A DNA stretch of 64,000 nt from JAXLVB01 sp046329195 (GCA_046329195.1 JAXLVB010000002.1:248001-312000), one strand, 5' to 3'; shown: positions 50,873-59,886, numbered from the stretch's first letter. The notes: generated by a model not told the origin, from the letters alone. Numbers and translations: made by a program.

Positions 50873-52657
50873 ATGAATATCGAATCGGCCTTACAATCAG
50901 GCATTAGTCAAGCTATCCAACACGTATTTGACGTAGCTACTGCTGCCTCTGACATTGCTTTGCAGCCTACTAAAAAGGATTTTGAGGGGGATTATACCTT
51001 CGTGACGTTTCCTCTTACCAAAACACTCAGGCGCTCCCCCGCCGAAATCGGAGAGAAAATCGGAGCTTATCTGCAAGCCAATCTCGATATAGTGAGCAGC
51101 TACAATGTGGTGCAAGGTTTTCTAAACATTGGCTTGGCCAATACAGCATGGCTTCAAACCTTTGAGCGCATCTGGCAAGACGACTCGTTTGGTTTGGCTC
51201 CTGCCAGCGGCCAGAAAGTAATGGTAGAATATTCATCTCCCAATACCAATAAACCCTTGCACTTAGGGCATTTGCGGAATAATTTTTTGGGCTATGCGGT
51301 GGCCGAAATCCTAAAGGCAAACGGCTATGAAGTACGCAAAACCAATATTGTCAATAACCGAGGTATTCATATTTGTAAGTCCATGCTGGCGTATCAGTTG
51401 TTCGGCAATGGCGAAACTCCCGAATCGGCAGGCATTAAAGGCGACCATTTGGTAGGAAAATACTATGTGGTTTTTGACAAAGCCTACAAGCAAGAAGTGG
51501 CCGAACTCAAAGCTCAAGGCATAGCCGAAGAAGAGGCTGAAAAAAAAGCCCCCCTCATGCAAAGAGCGCAGGCCATGCTGCTGGCATGGGAGCAAGGCGA
51601 CCCTGAGACCATCGCCCTTTGGGAGCAGATGAACCGCTGGGTGTATGCAGGCTTTGACGAAACGTACCGTAAAATGGGAGTTGATTTTGACAAAATCTAT
51701 TATGAGTCAGACACGTATTTGTTAGGAAAACAACGGGTAGAAGAAGGCTTAGAAAAAGGTTTGTTTTTCAGAAAGGACGATGGGTCTATTTGGATAGACC
51801 TCGGCGCCGAAGGCTTAGATCAAAAACTCCTGTTGCGTCGAGACGGGACGTCGGTGTACATTACGCAAGACTTAGGCTTGGCCGACCAAAAATACGAAGA
51901 CTTTCCGATGCAGAAATCAGTATATGTGGTTGGTAATGAGCAGGATTATCACTTTGAGGTTTTGTTTGCCATCATGAAAAAATTAGGCCGTCCCTACGCC
52001 GATGGGCTCTTTCACCTGAGTTATGGAATGGTTGACTTGCCATCGGGCAAGATGAAATCTCGTGAAGGAACCGTGGTAGATGCCGACGACCTCATCCAAG
52101 AAATGGTACATACCGCCGAAGCCGAAACCAAAGAACGGGGCAAAATTGAAAGCTTAAGCCCTGACGAAGCACAAGAGCTATATCAAACCTTGGCGTTAGG
52201 AGCATTGAAATACTATTTGCTGAAAGTGGACCCCAAAAAACGGATGCTGTTTAACCCTCAAGAGTCTATTGCATTGCAAGGCAACACGGGTCCGTTTATC
52301 CAATATACCCACGCCCGTATCTGTTCGATTCTGCGCAAGGCTGCTCAGTTGGGCATTGTGTTGGAAAACTGCCCACAACCTGCTACCTTGCATCACACTG
52401 AGCGTGAGCTTATTGCTTTGCTAGCACAGTACCCTGCTCGCATTGCCGAAGCTGCCCATAATTATGCACCGTCGCTGATTGCGCAGTATGTCTATGAATT
52501 GGCCAAAACGTACAACCAGTTTTATTCAGAGCGTTCGATTGTGAGTGAGGCTAACGAAGCCGACCGTAATTTTAGAATTGCATTATCAAAAGTAGTTTCT
52601 GAAACAATTCGGAAAGCATTAGCGTTATTGGGTATAAAGTCACCTCAACGTATGTAG
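50873..52657 (+). CDS. argS: Arginyl-tRNA synthetase
   Basis: The start is the ATG at 50873 (MNIESALQSGISQAI), not the TTG three codons earlier. The 594-aa class I enzyme has the N-terminal Add-1 domain (about 1-115), the HIGH motif in SPNTNKPLHLGHLRNN, the KMSKS equivalent in LPSGKMKSREGTVVDADDL, and the DALR anticodon-binding domain at the end (AHNYAPSLIAQYVYELAKTYNQF cited in part, FRIALSKVVSETIRKAL). It charges tRNA-Arg with arginine. As in many ArgS proteins, the second Lys of KMSKS is replaced. It is an essential gene without operon partners. Confidence 0.98.
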   Translation: MNIESALQSGISQAIQHVFDVATAASDIALQPTKKDFEGDYTFVTFPLTKTLRRSPAEIGEKIGAYLQANLDIVSSYNVVQGFLNIGLANTAWLQTFERIWQDDSFGLAPASGQKVMVEYSSPNTNKPLHLGHLRNNFLGYAVAEILKANGYEVRKTNIVNNRGIHICKSMLAYQLFGNGETPESAGIKGDHLVGKYYVVFDKAYKQEVAELKAQGIAEEEAEKKAPLMQRAQAMLLAWEQGDPETIALWEQMNRWVYAGFDETYRKMGVDFDKIYYESDTYLLGKQRVEEGLEKGLFFRKDDGSIWIDLGAEGLDQKLLLRRDGTSVYITQDLGLADQKYEDFPMQKSVYVVGNEQDYHFEVLFAIMKKLGRPYADGLFHLSYGMVDLPSGKMKSREGTVVDADDLIQEMVHTAEAETKERGKIESLSPDEAQELYQTLALGALKYYLLKVDPKKRMLFNPQESIALQGNTGPFIQYTHARICSILRKAAQLGIVLENCPQPATLHHTERELIALLAQYPARIAEAAHNYAPSLIAQYVYELAKTYNQFYSERSIVSEANEADRNFRIALSKVVSETIRKALALLGIKSPQRM

Positions 52658-52697
52658 GAATTCGTAATTTTTTTGTCCTCAATCAAACCATCAGATC

Positions 52698-53315
52698 ATG
52701 AAAAAACTCATTGCCTTAGTTGCTATTTTAACTTTAACAGCAGTTCTTAGTATGAACTTTAACGACATTCTGACGGTATTGGCCGTACCGTTCAACAGTG
52801 GAGCAAGCCTGCACCGCCCGGCTAACAGCACTACGCCGCCTAAAACCCTTTTCGACTATAAAGCAAAGTCGCTAGATGGTAAAAACTTGGTAGATTTGAG
52901 CCGTTACAAAGGCAAAAAAGTAATTATCCTGAATGTAGCCTCTAAGTGTGGTTACACCCCACAGTATGCCGACTGGGAAAAATTCTACGAAGAAAACAAG
53001 GATAAAGTAGTAGTTTTAGGCTTTCCAGCCAATAACTTCAAGAGCCAAGAACCGGGCACTAACGAAGAAATCGCTGAATTTTGCCAAAAAAACTATGGCG
53101 TGACCTTCCCGATGTTTGAGAAAGTAGAAGTAAAAGGCGAAAGCAAGCATCCGTTGTATCAATGGTTGACCGACAGCAAACTCAACGGCTGGAATGACCA
53201 AGAGCCTACTTGGAACTTCTGCAAGTATGTAGTGAACGAAAAAGGCGAATTGACGCACTTCTTTGGTTCAAAAGTAAAACCAACTGATGCTGAGTTTCAG
53301 GCAGCTATCAAATAA
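52698..53315 (+). CDS. Glutathione peroxidase-family thiol peroxidase, membrane-anchored or exported
   Basis: The 205-aa protein has an N-terminal hydrophobic segment (MKKLIALVAILTLTAVLSM) and then the GPx thioredoxin fold: NVASKCGYTPQY with the peroxidatic Cys, LGFPANNFKSQEPGTNEEI with the second conserved motif, and PTWNFCKYVVN with the WNF triad. It is a Cys-type GPx, which generally uses thioredoxin rather than glutathione. The extra N-terminus of about 45 residues suggests periplasmic or membrane-attached action. menA follows 144 bp downstream on the same strand. Confidence 0.9.
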   Translation: MKKLIALVAILTLTAVLSMNFNDILTVLAVPFNSGASLHRPANSTTPPKTLFDYKAKSLDGKNLVDLSRYKGKKVIILNVASKCGYTPQYADWEKFYEENKDKVVVLGFPANNFKSQEPGTNEEIAEFCQKNYGVTFPMFEKVEVKGESKHPLYQWLTDSKLNGWNDQEPTWNFCKYVVNEKGELTHFFGSKVKPTDAEFQAAIK

Positions 53316-53459
53316 GTAACGGTACTTTGTCCGATGGTTCACAGATAGCAGTAGTTCATGTTTTAACAACAAACTGCTCCTGTGAACCTTCTTTTTTGTA
53401 ATCCCTTGGACTTTGCTCAAGAGGCAAAATCGTCCGAATTTCCAATCTACACTCACAAT

Positions 53460-54353
53460 ATGTCTCCTTGGATTCAAGCCGCACGCCCACGAACTCTCCC
53501 TTTGGCCTTGTCAAGTATTCTGATGGGTAGCTTTTTGGCGGCATCTACTGGGCAATTTAGCTGGAAAATTTTTGGCCTTGCGGCCCTGACCACGGTATTG
53601 TTACAAGTACTTTCTAATTTTGCTAATGACTACGGTGATGCCGTGAGTGGTATTGATAACGACACCCGGAAAGTTGCACAACGAGCCGTGCAGTCGGGAA
53701 AAATTACCCGAACACAAATGCGCAACGCTATTATCGTGTCGGCAGGCTTGGCTTTAGTAAGTGGCCTTTGGCTTCTGTACGAAGCATTGCAAGGAGCAAC
53801 TATCCAGACCTTTTTGGCCTTTTTAGGGCTTGGATTGTTGGCCATAGTGGCGGCTATCACCTATACGGTAGGTAAGCGTCCTTATGGATACATGGGTTTA
53901 GGCGATTTATCTGTTCTGATATTTTTCGGCTGGTTGGGTGTGTTGGGTACTTACTACCTACATACCCATTCGCTCAACGAACTCCTGCTATTGCCCGCCA
54001 CGAGCTGTGGCTTGTTTGCTGTAGGTGTGCTGAATATCAATAATATACGAGATATAGAGAACGATGCCCGCAATGGCAAAAATTCCATTCCAGTTCGTTT
54101 AGGAAAAGAAAAAGCAGTGGTGTATCAATGGCTGTTGCTCATGATAGGATTCGTGTGTGCAGTGGTTTATACGTTGCTTATGGGTAATAGTTGGATTCAT
54201 TGGATTTTCTTAATCTCATTGCCGCTACTTATCAAGATTGGCAGGGGTGTAGCGGCTGGGCAGCAACCTGCCGACATTGACCCTTATCTGAAACAAATGG
54301 CATTGACAACGCTGTTGTTTGTAGTGACGTTTGGATTAGGACAAATCTTGTAA
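53460..54353 (+). CDS. menA: 1,4-dihydroxy-2-naphthoate polyprenyltransferase
   Basis: The start at 53460 (MSPWIQAARPRTLPLALSSI) matches the conserved MenA N-terminus; the open frame upstream is not used. The 297-aa UbiA-family enzyme has both Asp-rich motifs, NFANDYGDAVSGIDND and NNIRDIENDARNGKNSIP, with about eight membrane helices. It attaches the polyprenyl chain to 1,4-dihydroxy-2-naphthoate to make demethylmenaquinone in the inner membrane. Other men genes are not in the window. A strong terminator follows. Confidence 0.95.
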   Translation: MSPWIQAARPRTLPLALSSILMGSFLAASTGQFSWKIFGLAALTTVLLQVLSNFANDYGDAVSGIDNDTRKVAQRAVQSGKITRTQMRNAIIVSAGLALVSGLWLLYEALQGATIQTFLAFLGLGLLAIVAAITYTVGKRPYGYMGLGDLSVLIFFGWLGVLGTYYLHTHSLNELLLLPATSCGLFAVGVLNINNIRDIENDARNGKNSIPVRLGKEKAVVYQWLLLMIGFVCAVVYTLLMGNSWIHWIFLISLPLLIKIGRGVAAGQQPADIDPYLKQMALTTLLFVVTFGLGQIL

Positions 54354-54372
54354 AAATTCCTATTTGTAATGC

Positions 54373-54404
54373 AAAAAGCCCCAACGAGAAAGTGGGGCTT
54401 TTTT
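54373..54404 (+). terminator. Terminator after menA
   Basis: AAAAAGCCCCA and TGGGGCTTTTTT pair across a 9-nt loop with a T run. It also faces the convergent PhyH-family gene and may serve both. Confidence 0.9.
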
Positions 54405-54433
54405 GTATAATAAGAACATTGGAAGTAGCTCAA

Positions 54434-55246
54434 TTAGTGAATTACATACTTTGCTAAGCGCTGATACAGAGGGGTTTTGCTATTTTCAGTCTTTGGCTCG
54501 TACTTACCCGTAACGATAGGAATATACATCACTCTGCGGCGAGAACCTTCGCCTGAAAACGGACACACTTCTACTCGGTGCCACAAATCCCCGTCATGCA
54601 CGGTGAGGTCACCAGCCTCAATATTCAAACCTACTTCATTAGGATCTGGGTTGTGGTCAATAAATTGTTTCTTCAAAAACAATACCTTAAACTTGCTGGC
54701 ATTATGGGTGCCCGGTAACACTCGAAGCCCTCCGTTAGCGATAGGGCAGTTGTCAAGGTGGGTACCTACGTTAAGCATCTTATGAATTTTCTGGCCTAAG
54801 AATAAATCTCGTGGGCTATCAGTATGCCATCCCATTTGGGTGAACGAGCTATTTTCAGCATTGACATAGTGATTAAACACCAGCCCATCTTTTTCGTTTT
54901 CGCCAATGCGAGCATCGCCACCCAACAACGCCGTGAGTGCCTGTAGGCGAGGGTCTTGCACGTATTCATGTAAGATTAGACTGTACTGTGATGTAAAGCA
55001 TAGCCGTTGAATCATTGGGCTACCATCGGGATTCTTACCGAATTTCAAGGGAATCCCATTGACCTTATCAACTCCCCTTTGTAAAAACTCTTGCTCAATC
55101 TGATGAGCTTCCTTCAAAAATAGCTGTACGGTTTCGGGACTGATAAAGTGTTTGAAATGTAAAAAGCCATATTTGTTAAAATACTCAAACTGTTCGGCAG
55201 TGAGTTGGTTGCCCAAAGTGAAGGTTTTGGCTTGAAATGGTTTCAT
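54434..55246 (-). CDS. Phytanoyl-CoA dioxygenase (PhyH)-family Fe(II)/2-oxoglutarate oxygenase
   Basis: The 270-aa enzyme has the PhyH pattern: YFNKYGFLHFKHFISPETV at the N-terminus, the HxD metal motif in GWHTDSPRDLF, GGLRVLPGTHNASKFKV, and the distal His in LTVHDGDLWHRVEV with the 2-oxoglutarate-binding Arg in RRRVMYIPI. The family hydroxylates varied small molecules, including aminoethylphosphonate in the case of PhnY. Here the substrate is unknown. It is transcribed alone. Upstream (55247-55516) is non-coding and holds the terminator of the next gene. Confidence 0.88.
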   Translation of the reverse strand: MKPFQAKTFTLGNQLTAEQFEYFNKYGFLHFKHFISPETVQLFLKEAHQIEQEFLQRGVDKVNGIPLKFGKNPDGSPMIQRLCFTSQYSLILHEYVQDPRLQALTALLGGDARIGENEKDGLVFNHYVNAENSSFTQMGWHTDSPRDLFLGQKIHKMLNVGTHLDNCPIANGGLRVLPGTHNASKFKVLFLKKQFIDHNPDPNEVGLNIEAGDLTVHDGDLWHRVEVCPFSGEGSRRRVMYIPIVTGKYEPKTENSKTPLYQRLAKYVIH

Positions 55247-55445
55247 AATCAGATACTTAGGATATTGATAAAACGTTTGCCCTGAGCGATAGAGAACTCA
55301 CATACCGTAGTCACAAATCCCCTCTTGTTTCAACAGGATACAACGTGTTGCGAAAGTCCAAAAACTTTTCTTGAATAAGTATGATAAAAATCATTTTTTG
55401 GACTTTAACCGATTTTATCGAAAGTAGAAGACGCCAATCCTAACA

Positions 55446-55471
55446 AAACAGGAGGCGATAGCCTCCTGTTT
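55446..55471 (-). terminator. Terminator after the Dabb-domain gene
   Basis: AAACAGGAGGC and GCCTCCTGTTT pair perfectly around GATA; on the minus strand TTTTGTTAG follows. Confidence 0.85.
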
Positions 55472-55516
55472 GATGAATCATCAATGAACTTGGTGTTCCA
55501 AACGACTCAGGCAATC

Positions 55517-55921
55517 TTACCGCTTAGGTCCCACGGAGTCATAAACGATAACTTTCTCCCAAAGATGTGAGTAATCTTCTACAAATTTGAGGTGAATAGG
55601 GTGTTTTTGATAAATTTCTTCTTCTTCTAAATTGTCGAAAAAGCAGAGCCACGAAATAGCATATCCTCGCTCAATAACGCTACGGGTAGTACTGGCTGGT
55701 GTGCCAATGTGTACCATGCGGATCGTCGGAACTTTAGCTAATTTTTCCAGCCCTTCTAACAGCTTGGCTTTGTCAGCTTCACTGCTTGGGTTTTTGAGCC
55801 AAAAATAAACATGGTGTAGAAAGAGTTCTTTGGGAGCAGCATTGGCCGCACCTACTGTCGAAACGGCTACTGAACTAAGAGCCGTGGTTTTTACAAAATT
55901 ACGTCGAGTAATGTATTTCAT
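55517..55921 (-). CDS. Tat-exported Dabb-domain (stress-responsive A/B barrel) protein
   Basis: The start at 55921 (MKYITRRNFVKTTALSSVAV) gives a twin-arginine signal. The mature part of about 100 residues is a dimeric alpha-beta barrel: FLHHVYFWLKNPSSEADKAKL, VPTIRMVHIGTPAS, YAISWLCFFDNLEEEEIYQKHPIHLKFVEDYSHLW cited here in parts. The HHVYFWLK beginning is typical of Dabb proteins in Bacteroidota. Function is unknown. A perfect -7 element lies 28 bp upstream. Confidence 0.87.
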   Translation of the reverse strand: MKYITRRNFVKTTALSSVAVSTVGAANAAPKELFLHHVYFWLKNPSSEADKAKLLEGLEKLAKVPTIRMVHIGTPASTTRSVIERGYAISWLCFFDNLEEEEIYQKHPIHLKFVEDYSHLWEKVIVYDSVGPKR

Positions 55922-55948
55922 AAAATTGAAAAGGTTAAAATTCGCAAG

Positions 55949-55956
55949 CAAAGATA
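55949..55956 (-). promoter_or_regulatory. -7 element of the Dabb-domain gene
   Basis: The minus strand reads TATCTTTG, an exact TAnnTTTG, 28 bp before the ATG. It also supports the chosen start, because the longer frame would begin upstream of it. Confidence 0.6.
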
Positions 55957-56124
55957 AGCGAAAGCCTTCAAGCATTAATAGGGTTTGTGGGGTTAGAATT
56001 TCGCTTGTAACGACAGTGGAATTTCTAAGAGATTAACCTTGAATTATTTATTAATTATTTGATTATCAATAAGATAATAAAAGAAAAGATTGTAAGGATA
56101 AATCTAAAATTGTACCAACATCCA

Positions 56125-56155
56125 TTTACATTCCGTTTTAAAACTTGTACCTTTG
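56125..56155 (+). promoter_or_regulatory. Promoter of the esterase-like gene at 56.2 kb
   Basis: TTTA (56125-56128), a 19-bp spacer and TACCTTTG (56148-56155, exact TAnnTTTG) form a good sigma-ABfr promoter. The start codon is 41 bp further on. Confidence 0.7.
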
Positions 56156-56195
56156 CCCCAAAATCACTTCATCTTACGCTTAATCACTGCTTATC

Positions 56196-56927
56196 ATGCA
56201 CCGAGAACTTGACGGTTGGCACAGTCCATCACTCAACAAATGGATGGAAATAGCCACTTATGGTCACTATGGCTTTGCCTTATTGATGGTTCCGACAGCT
56301 GCTGCTGACTACCTCGAATACGAACGTTTTCAATTGATTGATGCCATTCGCCCGTATATTGATTCGGGTAAAGTAAAAGTGTTCTCAATCAACAGTATTA
56401 ATACCGAAAGTTGGCTGAACAATCACATGGATCCTCGCCATAAGTCGATTCGTCATACCCAATTTAATGAATACGTTTACAATGAGGTAATTCCGTATAT
56501 TCGCCATAAGACGAGCCAAGATACACCTATCATCATTACAGGGGCATCGTTTGGCGCACTACATTCGGCCAATTTATACTTCAAACGCCCCGATTTGCTG
56601 CAAGGCGTAATAGCCATGAGTGGTTGTTACGACCTCAGCGACTACACCAAGGGATACTTTGATGACGACGTTTATTTCAATTCACCAGAGCATTATTTAG
56701 CCAATCTCAACGATGAATGGCATTTGAGTCGTTATCGTTCGAGTGGGCATATCCATATCGTAACGGGTTCGGGTAGTTATGAAGACCCCGATGCATCACG
56801 CCGGTTGTCACGTATTTTATCGGCTAGGGGTGTGCCACACGAGTTAGATATTTGGGGACACGACATCGGGCACGATTGGCCTACCTGGCGCAAAATGCTG
56901 CCTTACTACTTGGCAACAAGGTTTTAA
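56196..56927 (+). CDS. Esterase-like alpha/beta hydrolase
   Basis: The 243-aa cytoplasmic protein belongs to the putative esterase/PHB-depolymerase-like hydrolases. It has GHYGFALLMVPTAAADYLEYE near the start, the nucleophile elbow ITGASFGALHSA with Ser in GASFG, YDLSDYTKGYFDDDVYFNSP, VTGSGSYED with a likely catalytic Asp, and WGHDIGHDWPTWRKMLPYYL with the catalytic His near the end. Related proteins are often annotated as esterases of unknown substrate. It has its own promoter and terminator. Confidence 0.87.
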   Translation: MHRELDGWHSPSLNKWMEIATYGHYGFALLMVPTAAADYLEYERFQLIDAIRPYIDSGKVKVFSINSINTESWLNNHMDPRHKSIRHTQFNEYVYNEVIPYIRHKTSQDTPIIITGASFGALHSANLYFKRPDLLQGVIAMSGCYDLSDYTKGYFDDDVYFNSPEHYLANLNDEWHLSRYRSSGHIHIVTGSGSYEDPDASRRLSRILSARGVPHELDIWGHDIGHDWPTWRKMLPYYLATRF

Positions 56928-56935
56928 ACAGACAT

Positions 56936-56964
56936 AAAAAAAGCGGCGCTTGCGCCGCTTTTTT
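56936..56964. terminator. Bidirectional terminator between convergent genes
   Basis: AAAAAAGCGGCGC and GCGCCGCTTTTTT pair across two bases. It ends one base before the stop codon of the minus-strand OmpA-family gene and serves both genes. Confidence 0.92.
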
Positions 56965-56965
56965 G

Positions 56966-58231
56966 TTATCGTTTTACCACTTTGATGTCTATTCGGTTGG
57001 TAGAGCGCCCTCCGCCTACTGCATCGAGTCGCATGACATCTATGCCTTTGGCCATCAGGCTTAGCTTCACCGCATTAGCCCTCTTGAATGAAATAGATTT
57101 GCTTTTGAGCGAATCGGCTGAGGCTCCTACATAGCCAGTTAGCTTGATTTGAGCATTTGGATACGCCTTCATCACTTTGACAAGCTCATTTACTTCGGTT
57201 TCAGACTCGGGTGTCAGCGTGAGGCTGTTAGGAACAAAATTCAGTTTATCAAATATAAACTTTTTGCCTATTACGCCTGCTGTATCGGCCAAATAGGTAG
57301 CCATTTCTTGTTGGAAAGACCCCGCAGGCACGCTAAGACGCTCGCCATTGGGTAATGTTGTGCCCGTTGTCGCAGGAGCTTCCGTTTTGGTCGTATCAGT
57401 CTTGGGAGTAGTAGCCGAATCGGGCACCATTTCTACAGGAGTGGCCTGTGCTGTGCTATCAGACGGAATGGTACCTGAATCAACGCCCCAATTGCGCCAA
57501 GCATAAATCGCCCCTAAAATCACCAAGATGGCAACCACCCCAGCAATAATCCATGAGGTTGGAATCTTGATAGGGCTTCCATCAGACAAATCGGGCGGTT
57601 CTAAAAACGGCTTCGATTCATGTTTCTTGGCAGTAGAGGTAGGTTCAGGATTTTCTTCGGCTTGCACATAGCCAAGGTTCATAAAGTTGCTGATACCAAG
57701 CATTCCAATCATTTTATCAAGAAATGGCGTTGGTGTAGCTTCTATCAGACTGTCTTTTTGTTCGGAAAGCCATAAGGCCAACCCAGCAGCGTCCAGTTTT
57801 TTATCAGTTACCACTTTTCCGAGGGTGTGCATGATAAGCGCAGCCGACAGCCCCAGCAAATTAAACGCTGACGAGTTACGGATTTTATGGTGTTGTCCAA
57901 TCAAACTGGCAATAGGGCTTTTTTTGTCAGGCAACAACTGGCTCACCATACCGCTGCCTGTGGCAACTACAGCCATAAACTGCTCGTTGGTTTTGATAGA
58001 ACCATTGAGTTTCTCTACTAAAGAGCCATCAAAATTGCCCTTTTCAATCAATTTAAAAAGTAATTGTGCGCCCGTGTCGTTAGAAGAGCGTTTCATAAAA
58101 CCTGCCACAAAAATGGAGTTTAAGCTCTCCAAGGCAGCTTTTATTTTATCAGGAGTTTCTTTGGTCAGTTCAGCTACTCGGTTAATCGTTGCTGTCGAAA
58201 GATTGTCATTTAATGCACTAATCAGGTTCAT
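56966..58231 (-). CDS. DUF937-OmpA fusion membrane protein
   Basis: The 421-aa protein has an N-terminal DUF937 helical domain (about 1-180: MNLISALNDNLSTATINRVA, NDTGAQLLFKLIEKGNFDG). A linker, one membrane helix (SWIIAGVVAILVILGAIYAW, about 230-250), a Thr/Pro-rich spacer and a C-terminal OmpA-like domain follow (FIFDKLNFVPNSLTLTPES, IKLTGYVGASADSLKSKSISFKRANAVKLSL, GGGRSTNRIDIKV, in pieces). The NTHD-type peptidoglycan motif is modified (GYVGASAD), so binding may be weaker. The DUF937 domain would be cytoplasmic and the OmpA domain periplasmic. Confidence 0.85.
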   Translation of the reverse strand: MNLISALNDNLSTATINRVAELTKETPDKIKAALESLNSIFVAGFMKRSSNDTGAQLLFKLIEKGNFDGSLVEKLNGSIKTNEQFMAVVATGSGMVSQLLPDKKSPIASLIGQHHKIRNSSAFNLLGLSAALIMHTLGKVVTDKKLDAAGLALWLSEQKDSLIEATPTPFLDKMIGMLGISNFMNLGYVQAEENPEPTSTAKKHESKPFLEPPDLSDGSPIKIPTSWIIAGVVAILVILGAIYAWRNWGVDSGTIPSDSTAQATPVEMVPDSATTPKTDTTKTEAPATTGTTLPNGERLSVPAGSFQQEMATYLADTAGVIGKKFIFDKLNFVPNSLTLTPESETEVNELVKVMKAYPNAQIKLTGYVGASADSLKSKSISFKRANAVKLSLMAKGIDVMRLDAVGGGRSTNRIDIKVVKR

Positions 58232-58260
58232 CAGTAAACTTCAAATAATGTTATGTTCGG

Positions 58261-58268
58261 CAAAGTTA
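58261..58268 (-). promoter_or_regulatory. -7 element of the DUF937-OmpA gene
   Basis: The minus strand reads TAACTTTG, an exact TAnnTTTG, 30 bp before the ATG. Confidence 0.58.
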
Positions 58269-58335
58269 AGTAAGTCAACCTGTTAATTCGATACAATTTG
58301 AAAAGAAATTATTGTACTTTAGGAAGCAAATTATA

Positions 58336-58368
58336 CAAAAAATCTTCGAGCTATCACTAACCCGAAGA
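58336..58368 (-). terminator. Terminator after the NTF2-like gene
   Basis: TCTTCG and CGAAGA form a short stem with a 14-nt loop; on the minus strand TTTTTTG follows. It lies 28 bp beyond the stop. Confidence 0.65.
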
Positions 58369-58395
58369 CTCTCTTGAAGTGCGTAGATACAGTGC

Positions 58396-58938
58396 TTACC
58401 AGCCGTCGTCGGCCTTGGGTTTTACAGCCGCCGCATTTGTTTTCTTTGGAGGTGCTTTAGCGGTAACGGCTGTACTTGTTTTGGTTCCTTGAAGTTCTGT
58501 GCTAAGGTCTGTACGAGTATATACTCGGCTTACAATCTTCCACTCGTCACCAAATTTGAGCATGTTCAGAAAGTCTAAAAACTTAAAGGGTGTTTCGGCA
58601 TCGGCATGAACAGACTCCGTAATAGCCGTAGCCGCATTACCGATGTAATTGTACGACACAATGCGGGTAGTGCGTTTCACCCCACCTGCTGGCGTTTTGC
58701 TCAAAAAAATACGGATAGGCATATCCTTGAGCTTTCCGTCGTTAGTACCCACGTAGCGCTGAATTGCATTTGGGTGAAAAGCCTTGGCTAGTCGGGCTGT
58801 GTCGCCTTGTGTACCACCATCTAAATAATTGTTAAGGGTAGCTTTAATGGCATCATCCTCACTTTGGGCAAATGCTTGCTGATTGGCCCAGCATAATCCT
58901 GCTACACCAAGGAGCAGATAGGCAAAGAGTTTTTTCAT
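58396..58938 (-). CDS. Exported NTF2-like (putative lumazine-binding) protein
   Basis: The 180-aa protein has a signal peptide (MKKLFAYLLLGVAGLCWANQ, cut near AFAQ) and an NTF2-like cone domain: AIKATLNNYLDGGTQGDTARLAKAFHPNAIQRYV given in parts, IRIFLSKTPAG, IVSYNYIGNAATAITESV and FLDFLNMLKFGDEWKIVSRVYT. This matches the putative lumazine-binding group of the superfamily. The C-terminal 35 residues are a low-complexity Lys/Ala/Thr/Pro tail. Function is unknown. The 245 bp upstream contain no gene. Confidence 0.82.
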   Translation of the reverse strand: MKKLFAYLLLGVAGLCWANQQAFAQSEDDAIKATLNNYLDGGTQGDTARLAKAFHPNAIQRYVGTNDGKLKDMPIRIFLSKTPAGGVKRTTRIVSYNYIGNAATAITESVHADAETPFKFLDFLNMLKFGDEWKIVSRVYTRTDLSTELQGTKTSTAVTAKAPPKKTNAAAVKPKADDGW

Positions 58939-59235
58939 GTGATGAGTAGGTCAAGCAATGGATACAATAAAGGTACGTCTAAGAACGATAAAAGTCAAGC
59001 ATAAAGTACAAGCAAGCTGTAAAATCGCTATAAATAAACTACTGAAAAACAGCCTACACCTGATGCCTTACTAAGGGACGTTTGGCTCCGACCTTTACGA
59101 CCAGAACCTCGAAGCGAAATTGTTAATACTTACTTGAAAAAGCGAGCGCAGTGCAATTTTTTTTCAAAATTTTAAAACCACACTGTGACTTTCGCCTGTT
59201 TGTGTAGTCATAAACCAAAATTATACTCTGAACCT

Positions 59236-59826
59236 GTGAACACAGATTTAGCTACACTTAGAACCATTTTTTCCAAAATCGTTCAACTTGAAGAAGAGGA
59301 TTGGGCTTACTATGAGCAATTTATAGAGCATGTTTCTTTTCCTAAGAAGGCGTTTCTGACCAAAGCAGGTGAGGTAGAAAATTACGTTTATTTTATCTTG
59401 AGTGGTATTGTACGTAATTATTTTGTTAGAGACCAACGAGAAGTTTGTATGGAGTTTGGCTTTGAACGACACCTGATGAGTTCGTATGCTTCTTTTGTGA
59501 GCAGAAAAGCCTCGGTGCTCAATCTACAAGCTCTTACACAAGTGCGGGCTTGCCGAATTAGTTATGAAAACTTAGAGTCTGTATATAGTGTCTCTCAAAA
59601 AAACGAACGCTTGGGGAGATTAGTGGCAGAGCGATTGTTTGCAAAGCGTTTTGACCGAGAAATGCAACTTCTGAGCATGAGTGCTGAAGAAAAATACCAG
59701 CACCTACTGAAAACTCAACCAGAGCTTATTCGGAAGATTCCAGTAAAGGACATTGCATCGTATTTAGGCATTCATCCTGAAAGTCTCAGCAGGATTCGGA
59801 GAAAACTACATCGCACGCTTTCCTGA
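59236..59826 (+). CDS. Crp/Fnr-family transcriptional regulator
   Basis: No ATG fits the N-terminus. The GTG at 59236 (VNTDLATLRTIFSKIV) gives the usual length (196 aa); a GTG at 59185 would add 17 residues. Residues about 20-110 form the cyclic-nucleotide-binding barrel (FPKKAFLTKAGEVENYVYFILSG in parts, REVCMEFGFERHLMSS). The C-terminus is a winged HTH: KIPVKDIASYLGIHPESLSRIRRKL. The phosphate-binding cassette is degenerate, so cAMP binding is unlikely. This is the short Crp/Fnr type common in Bacteroidota. It stands alone. Confidence 0.88.
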   Translation: MNTDLATLRTIFSKIVQLEEEDWAYYEQFIEHVSFPKKAFLTKAGEVENYVYFILSGIVRNYFVRDQREVCMEFGFERHLMSSYASFVSRKASVLNLQALTQVRACRISYENLESVYSVSQKNERLGRLVAERLFAKRFDREMQLLSMSAEEKYQHLLKTQPELIRKIPVKDIASYLGIHPESLSRIRRKLHRTLS

Positions 59827-59872
59827 CCAATTTCCTAACAAAAGTTAATTGGATTATAAATTGAATTATCTG

Positions 59873-59880
59873 TATATTTG
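59873..59880 (+). promoter_or_regulatory. -7 element of an isolated transcription unit
   Basis: TATATTTG is an exact TAnnTTTG, with TTGG at 59849-59852 about 20 bp upstream as a -33 candidate. A terminator begins 36 bp downstream and there is no reading frame between. Confidence 0.5.
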
Positions 59881-59886
59881 GGCTTG

